From NCBI GenBank assembly GCA_964513075.1, contig CAZELR010000029.1, forward strand, positions 1-50,716: a stretch of DNA of 50,716 nt, in the 5' to 3' direction. The notes below the pieces were generated by a model that was not told the origin of the DNA, did not search any database, and saw only the letters and a list, made by a program, of their open reading frames with translations. Numbering within the stretch: the stretch's first letter is position 1; each line of letters starts with the position of its first letter. The DNA is from DAOUBP01 sp964513075. GTDB lineage: Bacteria > Chloroflexota > Anaerolineae > CG2-30-64-16. Of this stretch, positions 16,702-25,116 are shown in pieces. Position numbers and translations under genes: made by a program.

Positions 16702-16730
16702 TTGACGTCCCCGTACTCGCGCAGTATAAT
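16702..16730 (+). promoter_or_regulatory. Sigma70-type promoter for lacI2 and the plus-strand arm
   Basis: TTGACG (16702-16707) and TATAAT (16725-16730) are separated by 17 bp. The predicted start near 16737 lies just upstream of the tandem operator half-sites at 16744-16771. Confidence 0.75.
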
Positions 16731-16743
16731 CACATTCGTGCTT

Positions 16744-16771
16744 CCGTGAACGCTGCCGTGAACGCTAACGG
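16744..16771 (+). promoter_or_regulatory. LacI-type operator (with extra half-site) for the plus-strand arm
   Basis: The full site CCGTGAACGCTAACGG (16756-16771) has a central CG. Directly before it, CCGTGAACGCT (16744-16754) repeats the left half with a 12-bp period. The minus-strand operator at 16616-16639 has the same layout and spacing. Confidence 0.7.
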
Positions 16772-16812
16772 ACGCTGCAGCGCCTGGGCCGTAACAGCAG
16801 AAGGTTGTTTCA

Positions 16813-17838
16813 ATGACGAGCAAACGGATAAACATCTCGGATGTAGCGCGCGCGGCAGGCGTGTCTGCCCAGACGATTTCGCGCGCGCTGAACAACAAGG
16901 GCGAGATCAGCCCCGCAACGCGCGCCCATGTCCTGGAGATCGTCGAACGCCTCGGCTACCGCCCAAATACCCTGGCCCGCAGCCTGGTGACCCAGAAAAC
17001 CTCCACGCTTGGCCTCGTTGTGCCCGACATTGCCAATCCTTTTTTCTCAGAGGTCGCACGCGGCGCTGAAGATGTCGCACACAGGGCCGGGTTCAGTTTG
17101 CTGCTCTGTAACACAATGGAGAATCCCACTCGCGAGATGGAAGCCTTGCAGACGCTGGAAGCGCAGCGGGTGGACGGCATCGTCCTGTGCAGCTCCCGTC
17201 TTTCGGAGGAGACGCTCCGCACACTGATGGCCAGACTCCCCATCGTCGTGCTCGTCAATCGCGAGTCGTTTGAGGGGGACCTGAAATCGGTTTGCGTAGA
17301 CGATGAAGCCGGCGCACTGTGCGCCACACGGCATCTGCTCCGCAGCGGGCGACGATCGATTGCTTTTCTGGCCGGCCCCCCGGCCTCACAGGGCGGCCAG
17401 CGCCGGGCGCAAGGCTATCAACGTGCGCTCGCGGAAGCTGGCGTGCCCGGCGATCCAGCTCTGAGCGTAGCGTGTGCGCCGCAACTGGAAAGCGGCTACA
17501 GCACCGCCCAACAACTCCTAACCGAACACCCGGAAGTGGATGCCTTGCTCTGCTACAACGACCTGGTGGCCGTTGGCGCGCTGCAGGCGTGCGCGGCGCT
17601 CGGCCGGCGCGTGCCGGAAGATGTCGCCGTGGTCGGCTTCGATGACATTTTGCTCGCCGGGCTCGTCACACCGCCATTGACCACCCTCCGCAGCGACAAG
17701 CGCGGATTGGGCGCAGAGGCAGTCCGCCTGCTGCTTCGGCGGCTGGCCGGCTGCACGGATGATTGCGAGAACGTCGTGCTGCAGCCGGAGCTGATCGTGC
17801 GGGCCAGCGCGCCCGGTGATACGAAACAGGATGGGTAG
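16813..17838 (+). CDS. LacI-family transcriptional regulator 2
   Basis: A 341-residue LacI-family regulator with the helix-turn-helix ISDVARAAGVSAQTISRALN, hinge RPNTLARSLVTQKT and a PBP-like sensor with VVPDIANPFFSEVARGAED. It is a paralog of the divergent lacI1 product along its whole length, including the C-terminal ELIVRASAP. It heads a gene run of nine further genes in the same direction, all closely spaced. Two paralogous regulators reading the same operator family could respond to two effectors or form heterodimers; this is inference. Confidence 0.93.
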   Translation: MTSKRINISDVARAAGVSAQTISRALNNKGEISPATRAHVLEIVERLGYRPNTLARSLVTQKTSTLGLVVPDIANPFFSEVARGAEDVAHRAGFSLLLCNTMENPTREMEALQTLEAQRVDGIVLCSSRLSEETLRTLMARLPIVVLVNRESFEGDLKSVCVDDEAGALCATRHLLRSGRRSIAFLAGPPASQGGQRRAQGYQRALAEAGVPGDPALSVACAPQLESGYSTAQQLLTEHPEVDALLCYNDLVAVGALQACAALGRRVPEDVAVVGFDDILLAGLVTPPLTTLRSDKRGLGAEAVRLLLRRLAGCTDDCENVVLQPELIVRASAPGDTKQDG

Positions 17839-17842
17839 ACGC

Positions 17843-18862
17843 ATGGATCCCTGGAATCGCTTCATGACTGCTGCGCGCGGGGGAACGACCGATCGGACGC
17901 CGGTGGCATTGATTGTCGATAGCCCGTGGCTGCCCGGCTACGCCGGCATCGACACGCTCGACTACTTCCTGCAACCCGATGCGTGGTGGCGGACAAACCG
18001 AGATCTGCTGACCCGTTTTCCCGATGTGGCCTGGATTCCAGGCTTCTGGGTGGAGTACGGCATGGCCGCAGAACCTTCGGCGTTCGGAGCACGGATCATC
18101 TGGCATCACAATTCTCCACCGTCGATCGAGCCGCTGCCGGGCGGGCTCGATGCGCTGCTGGAGATGCGGCCGGCCGACCCATACGAACATGGTTTCATGC
18201 CGCTGGCCCTGCACCACTACAGGGAAACGCAGCGTCGATTGCAGGCCGAAGGCCGCGCGGTGCGGATGGTCGCCGCGCGCGGCCCGCACACGCTGGCAAG
18301 CTGGCTGCTCGGCATCACCGAGTTCATGGTGGCGCTGAAGCGCCAGCCTGAGCGCGCAACCCAAATGCTAACTACCCTGACCGACACCATCATCGCCTGG
18401 CTGCGCGCCCAGGCCGAAGCCGTTGGCGGAGTGGAGGGCATCTTGCTGCTGGATGATATCCCCGGCATGCTCTCGCCCAAGCTGTTTGACTCGCTGGCCG
18501 CGCCCTACCTGGCCCGCATCTTCGAGGCATTCGATGGCTTGGTGCGGGTGTATCACAACGACACACCTTGCCCCCACCTGCTGACCCGGCTGGCCGGACT
18601 GCCGTTCGAGGTGTTCAATTTCAGCCACGAGACCGATATCGCCGAAGTCCGGGCGGCCATGCCGGCACACGTGCTGATGGGCAACGTGCCGCCACTCACG
18701 GTGATGGCCCAAGGTGCGCCGGACCAGGTGCAGGCGTGGGCTCATGCATGCATCGAGAAGACCGGCGGCCGCGGGCTGATCCTGTCAGCGGGCGGTGGTG
18801 TGAGTCCAGGAACGCCCGCGGAGAACATAGACGCACTGGTGGCGGCGGTGCGTGAGACGTGA
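17843..18862 (+). CDS. URO-D-fold protein 1 (uroporphyrinogen decarboxylase family), HND type
   Basis: About 339 residues, a URO-D/MtaA superfamily barrel. It begins MDPWNRFMTAARGG, the usual family opening. At residues 238-240, where zinc-dependent methyltransferases of this superfamily have His-X-Cys, it has His-Asn-Asp (VYHNDTPCP). It ends with the family's GLILSAGGGVSPGTPAENIDALV. It is therefore unlikely to bind zinc in the MtaA manner and is not expected to be a haem-pathway HemE, given its context. Start: the ATG at 17843, 5 nt after the lacI2 stop; an earlier in-frame start would overlap lacI2. Function is unknown; it is one of four such proteins in this gene run. Confidence 0.82.
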   Translation: MDPWNRFMTAARGGTTDRTPVALIVDSPWLPGYAGIDTLDYFLQPDAWWRTNRDLLTRFPDVAWIPGFWVEYGMAAEPSAFGARIIWHHNSPPSIEPLPGGLDALLEMRPADPYEHGFMPLALHHYRETQRRLQAEGRAVRMVAARGPHTLASWLLGITEFMVALKRQPERATQMLTTLTDTIIAWLRAQAEAVGGVEGILLLDDIPGMLSPKLFDSLAAPYLARIFEAFDGLVRVYHNDTPCPHLLTRLAGLPFEVFNFSHETDIAEVRAAMPAHVLMGNVPPLTVMAQGAPDQVQAWAHACIEKTGGRGLILSAGGGVSPGTPAENIDALVAAVRET

Positions 18863-18880
18863 TGCGTGCTGCGTGAAGCG
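18849..18880. repeat. Low-complexity GCGT-type repeat, copy 3
   Basis: A run of GCGTGAGACGTGATGCGTGCTGCGTGA-like units spans the end of the URO-D 1 gene and the gap to the uxaE-like gene. Same style as 1726-1760 and 4763-4800. Confidence 0.45.
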
Positions 18881-18922
18881 TTGTTAGCCGATTTCATGGA
18901 ACCAACAAGGCGGGAGCAGACA

Positions 18923-20443
18923 ATGACGGTCACATTCAGCGAGCTTTCCGAAGTCGACCTACCGATCTATCCGAACTCTCTGGTGGAGGATGGTGACACC
19001 ACCTTCTTCCTCGGCTGGACCCCGCAGGGGAAGCGACTGGGCCTACTGGGATCGGCCAACAGCGCGGTGTTGGAGTCTTTCTCCGGCGTCCCTGGCGCCC
19101 TGGGCGATAGGACACTGCTGGTTTGCCCGCCGACGCACGCCAATGCAGCCGCATTGCGCGCGGCGCTGCCGTGGCTTCGCCCCATTCCGTTGGGCCTGCG
19201 CACCTCTGCGGGGTGCGGCGACCGCCTGGGCCTGGCAACTCCCGGCCACATCCGGGCTGCAAAGGCGGTGGGAGCCCGTGCAACGGGGGGCGAACCCCAT
19301 GGTTGGGGCGCCATCGGGATGATCTTCGCTCAGCAGTCGATCCGCGAGATGACCCGCACCGGCCGGAGTCCCGATGACGTGATGGACGATGCGACGTGGG
19401 GCATCTTCCAGGAGGGCTGGCGCGAGGGCGTAGGCGCGGACGCCGACCATTTGAAGACCACCGCCGAAATCGATCTGTGCGCGGCCTCCGGGTTCACCTT
19501 TTTCACTATTGATCCCGGCGCACACGTCGATTCGGCAGCAGACACCGATGACGAGGCAGTCCTCCGGGCCAAATACGCCGCGCTGCCGTGGCCGGCCCTG
19601 TCCACCACGGCCCACGATCTGCGGGCGGCCTACGTGGGCAAACGCATCGCAGTGGAAGACCGCGATCTGGTCCTGGATGACCGCACGCTGCTGCGTGCGG
19701 CCGTGAAATACGGCCGCGCCGTGGCACACGTGGCGGCGCTGTATCACCATCTCGCCTCGATCCGTCCCGCGGACACGTTTGAGCTGGAGGTGTCGGTCGA
19801 CGAGACGGACACGCCCACCAGCCACGCTGAGCACCTGTTCATCGCGCGCGAACTGCGCCGGCTGGGCGTGCGCTGGGTCAGCCTGGCCCCGCGCTACGTC
19901 GGCAGCTTCGAGAAGGGTGTGGATTACGTCGGCGATCTGGCAACGTTCGAGGCCGATTTTGCCGGCCACGCGGCCATCGCGCGGGCGCTGGGCCCGTATA
20001 AGCTCAGCCTGCACACCGGTTCGGACAAGTTCAGCATCTACGGTATTGCGACAAAGTCAGCCGGCGGACTGCTGCACCTGAAGACCGCCGGCACAAGCTA
20101 CCTCGAAGCGCTGCGGGTGACCGCGTCCTTCGATCCAACACTGTTCCGCGAGATCCTCGCGCTGGCCCACGAGCGATTCGAGACGGACAAGGTGAGCTAT
20201 CACATCTCCGCAGCCCTGACGAAGGTGCCGCGACCTGAGACACTGGCGGACGAGCAACTGCCTGGCCTGTTGGAGCAGTTCGACGCCCGGCAGGCGCTGC
20301 ATGTCACCTTCGGCTCGGTGCTGACAACGCCCGCCCTGAAAGATCGCCTGATGGCAGGTCTCATCCGCAACGAAGAAGTCTACGCCGGCGCGCTCGAACG
20401 ACACTTCATCCGGCATCTCAATCCACTGGCAGGTAAAGCATGA
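18923..20443 (+). CDS. uxaE: Tagaturonate epimerase family protein (UxaE-like)
   Basis: About 506 residues. The family, known from Thermotoga UxaE, interconverts D-tagaturonate and D-fructuronate in galacturonate breakdown. The C-terminal YKLSLHTGSDKFSIYGI stretch (His near residue 364) and the KTAGTSYLEALR segment are typical. So are the ATTGGEPHGWGAIG-like region near the middle and the EVSVDETDTPTSHAEH segment. The ATG at 18923 has GGAG 7 nt upstream; in-frame ATGs at 18866 and 18896 are alternatives. The stop overlaps the cupin start (ATGA). No uxaB or uxuA partner is in the window, so the local substrate may be a modified uronate. Confidence 0.82.
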   Translation: MTVTFSELSEVDLPIYPNSLVEDGDTTFFLGWTPQGKRLGLLGSANSAVLESFSGVPGALGDRTLLVCPPTHANAAALRAALPWLRPIPLGLRTSAGCGDRLGLATPGHIRAAKAVGARATGGEPHGWGAIGMIFAQQSIREMTRTGRSPDDVMDDATWGIFQEGWREGVGADADHLKTTAEIDLCAASGFTFFTIDPGAHVDSAADTDDEAVLRAKYAALPWPALSTTAHDLRAAYVGKRIAVEDRDLVLDDRTLLRAAVKYGRAVAHVAALYHHLASIRPADTFELEVSVDETDTPTSHAEHLFIARELRRLGVRWVSLAPRYVGSFEKGVDYVGDLATFEADFAGHAAIARALGPYKLSLHTGSDKFSIYGIATKSAGGLLHLKTAGTSYLEALRVTASFDPTLFREILALAHERFETDKVSYHISAALTKVPRPETLADEQLPGLLEQFDARQALHVTFGSVLTTPALKDRLMAGLIRNEEVYAGALERHFIRHLNPLAGKA

Positions 20444-20871
20444 AATACGTCTTTAGCACAACCGACACGATCGTCTATCGTTTTCCCACCCACGTGAACG
20501 AGCTCGTGCTGGACCGATCGGAGGCGACGGTCACCGAGGTCTTCGTCGTCGTGCTCGAGCCCGGTGAAGCGCCGCCGCTCCATAAGCATCCCGATACCGA
20601 GCAGGTTTTCTACGTCCTTGAGGGTGCAGGGGAACTCCGCATCGGTCCTGAGGCTGCCGAACGTCAACGTGTCCAGCCGGGCGATGTCGTGCGCATCCCG
20701 CCGGACACGTGGCATATGATCGTCAATGACGGCAGCGCACCCGTACGCTATCTGAGCATCGATGCATTCCCCGGCGCGCGGCCTGCCAACGAACCCACCT
20801 GGGATGACCACGTCCGCAGCAATTGCGCGGCCAAGGGTTGGGATTTCGCGAGCGTCAAGCGCGCCAAGTGA
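20440..20871 (+). CDS. Small cupin-domain protein
   Basis: A 143-residue single cupin. Motif 1 contains PPLHKHPDTEQVFYVLEGAGEL with the two His and one Glu metal ligands, and motif 2 contains GDVVRIPPDTWHMIVN with the last His. The ATG overlaps the uxaE-like stop by 4 nt, so translation is probably coupled. Single cupins act as sugar isomerases, mutarotase-like helpers or dioxygenases; none can be chosen from sequence alone. Its position among uronate and amino-sugar genes suggests a step on the same intermediate. Confidence 0.85.
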   Translation: MKYVFSTTDTIVYRFPTHVNELVLDRSEATVTEVFVVVLEPGEAPPLHKHPDTEQVFYVLEGAGELRIGPEAAERQRVQPGDVVRIPPDTWHMIVNDGSAPVRYLSIDAFPGARPANEPTWDDHVRSNCAAKGWDFASVKRAK

Positions 20872-20882
20872 GGCGATACGTC

Positions 20883-22013
20883 ATGCCAACTCCTGTGTTT
20901 GACACCACAAGCAAGGATGCCCAGGCCATGCCGGTGACCCCGGTCGCACCGGCCGATTTCGACCTGGCGCGTTATGAAGCGCACGCGGCCGAGGCGGAAG
21001 CGCGCTATGCTGCGTTCCTGGCATCCCGCGAAGGCGTCGCAGTCTGGCAGCGCGTGCGCGTGGCCGAGGTGTTCCGTGACGGCTGTCGGGACATGGCTGC
21101 GTCGCTGCGCTGGCAGCTCGGCGGGCTCACTAAGGCGCTGGACTATCTCACCGATGCGCCGACTTATCTGGAGCCGTGGTACGGCATCGGCGTGACCGCG
21201 GCGGCGTTCGGCGCCGAATACGAATGGCTGGAGGGACAAGCGCCTGTGGCGCGGCCGCGTTACCGGACCGTGAACGACGTGCCCGCCCTGACCGCCCGTC
21301 CGATAGAACAGGCCCAGATCATGCGCCATGTGCTAGCGATGATCGACTATTTCCTGGAGGCAACCCACGGCCGCGTACCGATGTCGTGGTCGGACCTGCA
21401 GAACCCGCTCAATGTGGCCACGGAGCTGGTGGATACCTCCGGCTTCTTCCTGGGCTTTGCAGACGCGCCGGAGGCGGTGCGCCGGGTGCTGGCGTCGCTC
21501 ACCGATGAGGTGATCCGCTTCACACAGGAGCAGAGCCGCCATATCGGCGATCAGCTCGTGCGCCCGGGCCACGGCTTCGCCAGTGCGCGGGCCGGCACGG
21601 GCATCGGGCTGAGCACCGACAACCTGGTGATGATCTCGCCGCGCGCCTACCGGCAGTTCTGCGTCGAAAACGACGCCCGGATCGGCGCGGCATTCGGCGG
21701 GACGGCCATCCACTCCTGCGGCGACTGGGCCAGGTGGATCGAGGCTGTGAAGAGCAACCCGCAACTGACGATGGTGGACGCCGCGTTTACCCCGCGCACC
21801 GATCCGAACACCAACGACGCAGCCGCCTTTCGGGCCGCCTTTGCCGGCACGGGCATCATCGTTCATGCACGCATGGTGGGCGAGCCCGATGAGGTGCTGG
21901 CACGCGTGCGGCAGCTTTGGGGACCTGGGATGCGGCTGGTGGTGGTCACGTACGAGCAGGATCCGGCCGCCCAGCACCGGCTCTATCGCGACATCCGCGC
22001 ACTCTGCCAATAA
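20883..22013 (+). CDS. URO-D-fold protein 2, His-X-Cys-Gly type
   Basis: About 376 residues, URO-D/MtaA superfamily. H277-S-C279-G280-D matches the zinc-ligand motif of corrinoid-dependent methyltransferases such as MtaA. A segment PMSWSDLQNPLNVATELVD precedes it, and LVMISPRAYRQFCVEND corresponds to the conserved region before the zinc site. The ATG at 20883 follows GAGGCGATACGTC; the frame is open upstream into the cupin gene. The N-terminus is diverged from the usual family opening. No corrinoid protein is coded nearby, so methyl transfer remains a hypothesis. Confidence 0.78.
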   Translation: MPTPVFDTTSKDAQAMPVTPVAPADFDLARYEAHAAEAEARYAAFLASREGVAVWQRVRVAEVFRDGCRDMAASLRWQLGGLTKALDYLTDAPTYLEPWYGIGVTAAAFGAEYEWLEGQAPVARPRYRTVNDVPALTARPIEQAQIMRHVLAMIDYFLEATHGRVPMSWSDLQNPLNVATELVDTSGFFLGFADAPEAVRRVLASLTDEVIRFTQEQSRHIGDQLVRPGHGFASARAGTGIGLSTDNLVMISPRAYRQFCVENDARIGAAFGGTAIHSCGDWARWIEAVKSNPQLTMVDAAFTPRTDPNTNDAAAFRAAFAGTGIIVHARMVGEPDEVLARVRQLWGPGMRLVVVTYEQDPAAQHRLYRDIRALCQ

Positions 22014-22038
22014 CCGAACGAAATCGAGACCAACCGGC

Positions 22039-23229
22039 ATGAACAGCATTCCTGCACGCCCTCACACGCCACTGGCATTGGTCAACGGCCGCGTCGTCCT
22101 CCCCGACCGCGTTGTCACCGGTCAGGCGCTGGTGATCGAAGCCGGCCGCATCGTGGGCCTGATCCATGCCGCCGACCTGGGCCCTGACACCGAAGTGGTT
22201 GACGTATCCGGGCATTGGATCACCCCCGGCCTCATCGACATCCACACCCACGGTGCGCTGCGACACACCTTCAACGAGCCGAACCATGCGGCCTGGACCG
22301 CCATCACGCGCGAGAACCTGCGCCGCGGCACCACCGGGCTGCTGGCGACTCTTGCACCTGCTCCCGACCTGGAGGAAGGGCTGGCCTTCTGCCGGCAGTG
22401 GATGGGCGAAGATCACGGCGGCGCGCGGGTGCTGGGCGCCTATCTGGAAAGCCCCTACATCAACGTCGCTCAGAAGGGCGCGCTGGATGCCTCATGCGTG
22501 CGCGCGGCGGACGACGGCTCGGCAAATGCGCTGCTTCAATTCGCTGACATCTTGCGCGTGTTCATGTTGGCGCCGGAGCTGCCCGGCGCGCTCGACCTGG
22601 TCGAGGCGTTGAGCGCGGCCGGCATCGTGCCAGCGGCGGGCCACACCTCGGCGCACGACACCCACGTGCGCGCCGCGATGCAGGTTGGGCTGCGCCACGT
22701 GACACACCTCTGGAGCGCCATGTCGTTGGTGATGCGCGAGGGGCCATGGCGCAAACCGGGCGTGCTCGAGGCGGCCCTGACCTTCGACGGGTTGACCGCG
22801 GAGATCATCGCCGACAACCGGCACCTGCCGCCGACGCTGATGCGGCTGGCGTACAAATGCCTGGGCCCCGACCGCCTGTGCGCGGTTTCGGATGCGCTGG
22901 CCGGGGCCGGGCTGCCCGAGGGCAGCGTGTACACCATGGGCGGCATGTCATACGATGTGCGCGACGGCGTCGGCATGATGCTCGATCGCTCAGCCTTCGC
23001 CGGCAGCGCGACGCTGCTGCCCCAAATGCTGCCGGTGCTGATCGACGTCGTCGGCATCCCGGTCGTAGAAGCCGTGCGCATGACCACCCTCACGCCCGCG
23101 CGGATCGCCGGCGCAGACCTCGACTGCGGCTCCCTTGAACCGGGCAAGCGCGCGGACCTGGGCGTCTTCGATGACGCTTTCAACACACAACGCGTCATGC
23201 TGGAAGGCGAGTGGGTTGATGTCGACTGA
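22039..23229 (+). CDS. nagA: N-acetylglucosamine-6-phosphate deacetylase
   Basis: A 396-residue amidohydrolase that removes acetate from GlcNAc-6-phosphate, feeding NagB. Metal and catalytic residues are visible: H69-T-H71, E137 in YLESPYIN, H202 in AGHTSAHD, H223 in VTHLWSAMS and the catalytic D285 in AVSDALAGAG. Two details differ from the common form: HLWSAM replaces HLFNAM, and the opening HTHG is followed by ALRHTFNE. The start MNSIPARPHTP at 22039 was chosen because the upstream frame overlaps the URO-D 2 gene. nagB is two genes downstream, with a URO-D gene in between, which is unusual. Confidence 0.88.
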   Translation: MNSIPARPHTPLALVNGRVVLPDRVVTGQALVIEAGRIVGLIHAADLGPDTEVVDVSGHWITPGLIDIHTHGALRHTFNEPNHAAWTAITRENLRRGTTGLLATLAPAPDLEEGLAFCRQWMGEDHGGARVLGAYLESPYINVAQKGALDASCVRAADDGSANALLQFADILRVFMLAPELPGALDLVEALSAAGIVPAAGHTSAHDTHVRAAMQVGLRHVTHLWSAMSLVMREGPWRKPGVLEAALTFDGLTAEIIADNRHLPPTLMRLAYKCLGPDRLCAVSDALAGAGLPEGSVYTMGGMSYDVRDGVGMMLDRSAFAGSATLLPQMLPVLIDVVGIPVVEAVRMTTLTPARIAGADLDCGSLEPGKRADLGVFDDAFNTQRVMLEGEWVDVD

Positions 23230-23242
23230 GGACAGGAATAGG

Positions 23243-24307
23243 ATGGAACGATCGACCTCGGGAGACCTCCTGCCTTTCGAGCTGGTTTTCAATCCCAACT
23301 GGTGGCATCGGACCGCGGGCATCAGCTTCGAGCAGCCGTTCTACTTCGATGCAGCGACCCGGATTGCCAACGATGTTGTCATGCGGCGGGTGCTGCATCA
23401 GCGCTTCGGCGACATCGGGCTGGGGGAGAAGGAGGCAGCCGCGCGGCCGGTGGCCGGCTCGCTGCATGTCGCCGGCGGCTTCGTTATCCCTGCGCTGCTG
23501 GGTGCCGAGATTCGTTTCTCAGCCAACGAGGCGCCTCAGCCGCTCCCGATCCACCTGACTGCGGACGAGATCGACCGGCTGGAGGCGCCGGATTTCCGCG
23601 CGATCTGGCCGATGCGCGACCTGATCGCAGATTGGGACGCGCTGGAGGCCGAGCACGGCTGGCTGATCGGGGACCTGAACACCGACGGCGTGCTCAACGC
23701 CGCGTACCATTTCTACGGGCAAGACCTCTTCGCCGACTTCTACGAGGCGCCTGCGCGCGTGGCACGAGCCCTAACCGTGATCGCTGACCTGATTGTCGAC
23801 GTGGCGTCGTATGTGCGGGGACGCACCGGCAGTTGCTCGATCGCTGTCAACCGGATGGCTGCGCGCGTGGCTCCCCGCCTGTTCATCCACGCCAACTGCT
23901 CGGTGCAGATGATCTCGCCGCGGAGCTACCGGGACCACCACCTGCCGATAGAGCAGCGCATGGCGCGCCGCATTCAGCCTTTCGGCATCCACCATTGCGG
24001 CGACAACATGCACCGGGTGGCGCCCGCTTACGCCGAGCTGGGCATCGAGTTCGCGGATGTGGGCTGGGGCTCGGACGTGGCCGCGTGCCGGGCTGCCCTG
24101 CCCGATGCCTTCCTCAACCTGCGCCTCAGCCCGATCCGCATGCTGACCTGCACACCGGCGGAGGTCGCAGAGGACGCAGAACGCCTGCTGCGCGCTGCCG
24201 GCCCGCTGGACAAGATCGGCATGTGCTGCATCAATATGGACTACGGCACGCCAGATGATAACATTTTTGCCGTGTACGAAGTGGTGGAACGGCATCGGCG
24301 GGGATAG
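23243..24307 (+). CDS. URO-D-fold protein 3, His-X-Cys-Gly type
   Basis: About 354 residues, distant URO-D/MtaA superfamily member. The putative zinc motif is H250-H251-C252-G253-D. A cysteine pair follows in the C-terminal MCCINMDYGTPDDNI, where methyltransferases of this superfamily place the final zinc cysteine. It starts MERSTSGDLLPFELVFNPNWW; an alternative ATG at 23219 would overlap nagA. It is sandwiched between nagA and nagB, which argues for a role in the same amino-sugar route. Function is not known. Confidence 0.75.
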   Translation: MERSTSGDLLPFELVFNPNWWHRTAGISFEQPFYFDAATRIANDVVMRRVLHQRFGDIGLGEKEAAARPVAGSLHVAGGFVIPALLGAEIRFSANEAPQPLPIHLTADEIDRLEAPDFRAIWPMRDLIADWDALEAEHGWLIGDLNTDGVLNAAYHFYGQDLFADFYEAPARVARALTVIADLIVDVASYVRGRTGSCSIAVNRMAARVAPRLFIHANCSVQMISPRSYRDHHLPIEQRMARRIQPFGIHHCGDNMHRVAPAYAELGIEFADVGWGSDVAACRAALPDAFLNLRLSPIRMLTCTPAEVAEDAERLLRAAGPLDKIGMCCINMDYGTPDDNIFAVYEVVERHRRG

Positions 24308-24327
24308 ACAAATCCAAAAGGAGACTC

Positions 24328-25116
24328 ATGACTTCCAATCCCAGCTATACAACTACTATCGGCCAACTCCCGGTGATGGTCTATCGCACCAACGAGGCGT
24401 TAGGCGCCGCAGCCGCAGCCGAAGCTGCTGCGGTCATTCGGACTGCCGTGCGTGAGCGCGGCGTGGCCAACATCGTCGTTGCCACCGGCAATTCGCAGCT
24501 CACCTTTCTGGCCGCGCTGCGCGCCATGGCCGACCTGCCATGGGATCGTGTCAACGTGTTCCACATGGATGAGTACGTCAACCTGCCGCCCGGCCATTCC
24601 GCCAGCTTTCCGGCCTTCCTGCGCCGGCACTTGCTGGACTACGTCAAGGTGCAGGCCTTCTTCCCTGTGCCTGGCGCGGCGGAGGATATTGAGGCCGCGT
24701 GCCGGGAGTACGAGGCGCTGCTGCGCGCCCACCCGGCCGACCTGTGCGCACTGGGCATCGGCGAAAACGGGCACCTGGCGTTCAACGACCCGCCGTACGC
24801 TGATTTCGCCGACCCGCTCTGGGTCAAAGTGGTCGCGCTGGACGAACGCTCGCGGCGCCAGCAGGTGGGCGAAGGCCATTTCCAGAGCCTGGACGAGGTG
24901 CCCACCCATGCCATCACCGTAACCATTCCCGGGCTGCTTGCGGCGAAGCGGGTGCTGGCCATTGTGCCCGAAGCGCGCAAAGCGGACGCGGTGGCGCGTT
25001 CACTGTGGGGACCCATCACCGAGGATTGCCCCGGCTCGATCCTGCGGAGCACGCCCCACGCCAAGCTGTTTCTCGATAGCGAGTCGGCAGCCGGTTTGCA
25101 GATGACGCGCGCATGA
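24328..25116 (+). CDS. nagB: Glucosamine-6-phosphate deaminase/isomerase
   Basis: A 262-residue NagB-like enzyme converting glucosamine-6-phosphate to fructose-6-phosphate and ammonia. The family signatures are FHMDEYVNL (catalytic Asp near 81), the sugar-binding GIGENGHLAFNDP at 143-155 and the early phosphate loop VATGNSQLTF. An AAAAGGAG site precedes the ATG. The stop overlaps the next start (ATGA), so it is coupled to the 2-hydroxyacid dehydrogenase. It could accept a modified hexosamine phosphate rather than plain GlcN6P. Confidence 0.9.
   Translation: MTSNPSYTTTIGQLPVMVYRTNEALGAAAAAEAAAVIRTAVRERGVANIVVATGNSQLTFLAALRAMADLPWDRVNVFHMDEYVNLPPGHSASFPAFLRRHLLDYVKVQAFFPVPGAAEDIEAACREYEALLRAHPADLCALGIGENGHLAFNDPPYADFADPLWVKVVALDERSRRQQVGEGHFQSLDEVPTHAITVTIPGLLAAKRVLAIVPEARKADAVARSLWGPITEDCPGSILRSTPHAKLFLDSESAAGLQMTRA

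Noticed and set aside
16616..16771. Catabolite-activator (CRP) type sites
   Set aside because: GTGA words are present, but the sites have a central CG and 16-bp length like LacI-family operators and sit downstream of the promoters, not at CRP positions.
17843..18862. Haem-pathway uroporphyrinogen decarboxylase (hemE)
   Set aside because: The family fold fits, but context is sugar catabolism, there are four diverged copies, and no other haem gene is present. Not called hemE.
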